Source of the DNA: MWBF01 sp040772005
GTDB taxonomy: Bacteria > Chloroflexota > Anaerolineae > CG2-30-64-16
Assembly: GCA_040772005.1 (NCBI GenBank)
Contig: JAXGYZ010000012.1
Span: 72,492 to 136,491, forward strand
Length of the DNA stretch: 64,000 nucleotides
Reading direction: 5' to 3'
How positions within the stretch are numbered: position 1 is the first letter of the stretch; each line of letters starts with the position of its first letter. A model generated the notes under the pieces. That model did no database searches and was not told where the DNA came from. It worked only from the letters and a program-made list of their open reading frames with translations. Below, piece after piece: positions 61,534-64,000 of the stretch. The position numbers and the translations under genes are program-made.

Positions 61534-61634
61534 TAGCGCCGGTGTCGTTCGCGCCCGCAGATTCTCGAATCCTCATCAGCGGCGCATCCTTCGACTGGTC
61601 TTGCGCCGTGCCCGCGCTGGCGTCGTGGACCCGC

Positions 61635-63029
61635 TCAGGATGCTTGCGCCCCCAGGTCAAGATGCACGAAGCGGCCCCAGCCCGGGGCAGGCATGAACTC
61701 GCCTGCGGCCACGAGGCGGCGGCCGCGCACGAACACATCGCGCACCGCGCCTTGCACGCGCCGATCCTCGTAGGGCGTGTAACCGGCCAGGTTGTGCAGC
61801 CGGTCGGCGCGGATGATCGTCTCCGGCCGCGGGTCGTAGATGACTACGTCGGCATCCAGCCCGGCGGCCAGCCGGCCCTTCGCTGCCAGCCCGAAGATGC
61901 GGGCCGGGTTCGCGCTGGTCAGCGCGGCCAGCCGCGTCCAGGTGAGCCGTCCCGCGGCCACCCCGTGTGTGGCGAGCAGCGGCAGCAGCGTCTCCAGCCC
62001 GGGGATGCCGCCGGGGGTCTTGGTGAACTCCGGGTGCTCGCGCTTCTGCCCGATGGTGTAGTCGCAGTGGTCGGTGCCGATGGTCGCGATCTCACCGGCC
62101 ACGAGCTGCGTCCAGAGCCGCTCCCGTTCCTCCGCGGCGCGCAAGGGCGGCTGCATGATGCCCCACTCCGGGTGTTCTCTATTGTAGACGCTCTCATCCA
62201 GCGTGAGATACTGCACCGTCGTCTCCGCGATGGCGCGTTGTCCCTGCGCGGCGGCGCGCGTCACCTCGTCCACCGTGCCGCCTGCGGAGCAGTGGACGAC
62301 ATACAGCCACCAGGTCGCCCAGCGGCGCGCGCCAGGAAGAGCATCCGGTGCGCGGCCTCGACCTCGGCCAGCGCGGGCCGCGCCTGCCCATGATACGCCA
62401 GCCCGGTCTTGCCCGCAGCCACGAGCGACCGGGCCGCGGCGGCGACGAGCGCGTCGATTCTCGCAGTGGACCATCACGACGACATCGTGCCGCGCGGCGG
62501 CAGCCAGGGCGCGCAGCAGCGCCGCGTCATCCTGATAGTAGTTGGGCCGGTAGGTCGTGTAGACCTTGATCGAGTTGATGCCCGCGGCCAGCAGGTCGGC
62601 CATCCAGCGATCCAGGGTGGCTTCGTCCTCCGGCAGCTCGGTCAGCATCATGTGCAGGCCGTAGTCGGTCTGCGCCCGGCCGCCGATTTCTGCCTGCCGC
62701 GCAGCCAGCGCTGCGTGCATATCCTGGCTCGAGAGTTGGGTCGCAAAGTCGATGACCGTGGTCACGCCGCCGCAGGCCGCGGTGCGCGTGCCGATGGCCC
62801 AGTCGTCCGGCGTCCGGTAGAGGCCCGTGTCGAGCTGAATGTGCGTGTGTGGGTCCACCAGCCCCGGCAGGACGATGCACCCCGCCGCGTCGATGACCGA
62901 GTCTGCGCCCTCAGCCGCCAGCGATGGACCGATGGCCGCGATGCGCTCGCCGGCCAGCAGGATATCGCCTTGCCGCTCGCCGTCGGGCAGGATCAGCGTG
63001 CCATTACGAATCAAGGTGGTCGTTTGCAT
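61635..63029 (-). pseudogene. Dihydropyrimidinase/hydantoinase-like gene with a scrambled reading frame at 62305-62459
   Basis: A cyclic amidohydrolase: LPGLVDPHTHIQLDTG (HxH), VVVMVHCEN (His), VVHCSAGGTVDEVT, IGTDHCDYTIGQKREHPEF (metal Asp region). Between VHCE and VVHCS the open frame gives an Arg-rich run, but other frames give the expected family sequence (IDALVAAAARSLVAAGKTG, AYHGQARPALAEVEAAHRML and then GDLVA). Three single-base additions near 62458, 62321 and 62305 explain it and restore the frame. This may be sequencing error or a decaying gene. The role would be opening of a dihydropyrimidine, hydantoin or allantoin-like ring. The ATG at 63029 follows AGGAG. Confidence 0.8.
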
Positions 63030-63135
63030 GTTCACTCCTGGACGGCGCCGCGAGCATGGCTCACTTGCCGCAAGTCCCCAGGCAGGGGCAATGCATCTTA
63101 CGGATGCTCGGCTGGTCTGGCGGTATTATAGCCGC

Positions 63136-63804
63136 ATGATCGAGATTTATTCCAGCATCGAATGTCCCTTTGCCTATCTGGCGGCCCACCGGCTGCGCCG
63201 GGTGTGGCCGGAGTATGCAGGCCGCGCTGCGATTGTCTGGCGCGCGCTCTCGCTCGAATACATCAACGGCCGCGGGCCGAGCCGGCCCGTCATCGAGTTG
63301 GAGCTCGACCTGTTCCGGCAGATGGAGCCGGAGCTGCCCGTCCAGAGGTGGAGCCGCCCCGCGTGGGAGTGGCCGGCTACGATGTGGCCGGCGTTCGAGG
63401 CGCTGGCCTGCGCGCAGGCGCAGAGCGCAGAGGCGGGCATGGCGATGAGCTGGGCGCTGCGGTATGCCTTCTTTGCGGAGAGCCGCAATATCGCCCTGCG
63501 GGGTGAGTTGCTGGCCATCGCGCAGGGGGTCGCACGGGAAACGCCGCTGGACCTGCACCGATTCGAGGCGGATTGGGATGCTGGCCGCTACAAGGGGACG
63601 GTGATTGCCGACAGCCGCCGCGGCTGGCATGACCTGAGGGTGAACGGCAGCCCGACCTGTGTGCTGCCCGATGGCCGGCAGGTCAGCGACCTGGCGACAG
63701 GCCACATCGAAATCGACGAAGGGCGTGCCGTGCTGCTGCACCACACGCCCTTCGCGGGTGATCCGCTGGCGGTTTATCGTCGCTTGCTGGATAGCGCAGT
63801 GTGA
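63136..63804 (+). CDS. DsbA-family (2-hydroxychromene-2-carboxylate isomerase/FrnE-like) protein
   Basis: A 222-residue thioredoxin-like protein with a helical insert: IYSSIECPFAYLAAHRLRRV at the N-terminus has a Cys-Pro-Phe active-site-like triad with only one Cys, and VNGSPTCVLPDGRQV is the cis-Pro loop. The family includes FrnE-type oxidoreductases and GST-kappa-like isomerases; the single Cys favours a non-disulfide role. A TATTAT box ends seven bases before the ATG, so the mRNA may be leaderless. Confidence 0.72.
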   Translation: MIEIYSSIECPFAYLAAHRLRRVWPEYAGRAAIVWRALSLEYINGRGPSRPVIELELDLFRQMEPELPVQRWSRPAWEWPATMWPAFEALACAQAQSAEAGMAMSWALRYAFFAESRNIALRGELLAIAQGVARETPLDLHRFEADWDAGRYKGTVIADSRRGWHDLRVNGSPTCVLPDGRQVSDLATGHIEIDEGRAVLLHHTPFAGDPLAVYRRLLDSAV

Positions 63805-63807
63805 GGG

Positions 63808-64000
63808 TCAGTCTCCGGTGTCCACTTCGATGATGGTTTGGTCGCCCAGCCGTAGATTGACTACACCTGCGATGTGCTTTGGCTTGTTAGGGCGTAAGGC
63901 TGCATTGTTGATGAATGTACCGTTGCGGCTCATGTCGATCACGTAGAACTGGCCCTCCTGGAGTGTCACTTCGAGATGCTTGCCTGAAACGTGCTTATCC
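63808..64000 (-). CDS. FHA-domain protein, C-terminal end (partial)
   Basis: The open minus-strand frame enters at the window edge and ends TGA at 63810-63808. The 63 visible residues contain VSGKHLEVTLQEGQFYVIDM and SRNGTFINN, the SGKH and NGTFIN signatures of a forkhead-associated phosphothreonine-binding domain, ending in LRLGDQTIIEVDTGD. The N-terminus lies outside the window. It converges on the DsbA-family gene with a three-base gap. Confidence 0.85.
   Translation of the reverse strand, partial: DKHVSGKHLEVTLQEGQFYVIDMSRNGTFINNAALRPNKPKHIAGVVNLRLGDQTIIEVDTGD

Noticed and set aside
59724..62393. An 889-codon open frame on the plus strand opposite adenine deaminase and hydantoinase
   Set aside because: It is a mirror of the real minus-strand genes caused by GC-rich codon use; no conserved domain or ribosome site, whereas the other strand encodes clear enzymes.

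Overview
The window is 64 kb of GC-rich, tightly packed bacterial DNA. The gene content suggests a Chloroflexota-like, at least partly anaerobic bacterium: a CO-dehydrogenase maturation ATPase (CooC), pyruvate:ferredoxin oxidoreductase, two molybdenum hydroxylases with selenium-linked accessory genes, a DarA-like c-di-AMP receptor, and a CarH/LitR-type B12 photoreceptor circuit. No rRNA, tRNA or CRISPR was seen, so the taxonomic call is inference.

Region 1 (1-5.7 kb, + strand): the 3' part of cooC, two paralogous MerR/B12 regulators that keep every CarH light-sensing residue, and a Crp/Fnr regulator. Two promoters in this block, before the second carH and before the crp-like gene, have identical 15-bp cores of 11-bp-spaced ACA repeats placed on the -35 box. 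This looks like the Thermus LitR-to-LdrP cascade. An SDR dehydrogenase, a LON-domain protein and a cold-shock gene with a long leader follow. Region 2 (5.9-17.4 kb, mostly +): housekeeping genes, including an R3H ATPase, tmk, a darA-like gene, fmdB-like (-), gmk, a rhomboid-TPR protein, a MEMO protein, priA and a TlpA/Lgt-like pair.

Region 3 (17.4-47.4 kb, all - strand): a selenium-linked purine/urate catabolic island. It starts with a fused YqeC-MocA protein and YqeB (molybdenum hydroxylase maturation), an rRNA methyltransferase, gamma-glutamyltransferase and a membrane glycosyltransferase. It then carries xanthine-dehydrogenase-type subunits, SsnA, YgfK, an alpha/beta hydrolase, a PLP beta-subunit enzyme, VanZ, a threonine-synthase-like protein, carbamate kinase, YgeW, YgeY, a GntR regulator and a second three-subunit hydroxylase. 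Region 4 (47.6-63 kb): a YbjN-domain protein, a DHOD-like protein, PFOR, a BMP-type nucleoside ABC importer whose binding protein is a tandem fusion of two domains, adenine deaminase, and a hydantoinase whose reading frame is scrambled over about 155 bp. The proposed flow is import of nucleosides/purines, deamination, Mo-hydroxylase oxidation, ring opening, release of carbamoyl phosphate to make ATP, and carbon leaving through pyruvate and PFOR. The window ends with a DsbA-family gene and a partial FHA gene.

The window also carries at least ten kinds of short palindromic element. Most sit at gene junctions. Two sit in frame inside the two paralogous hydroxylase large subunits, at the same place in the protein, and others form the last codons of genes.
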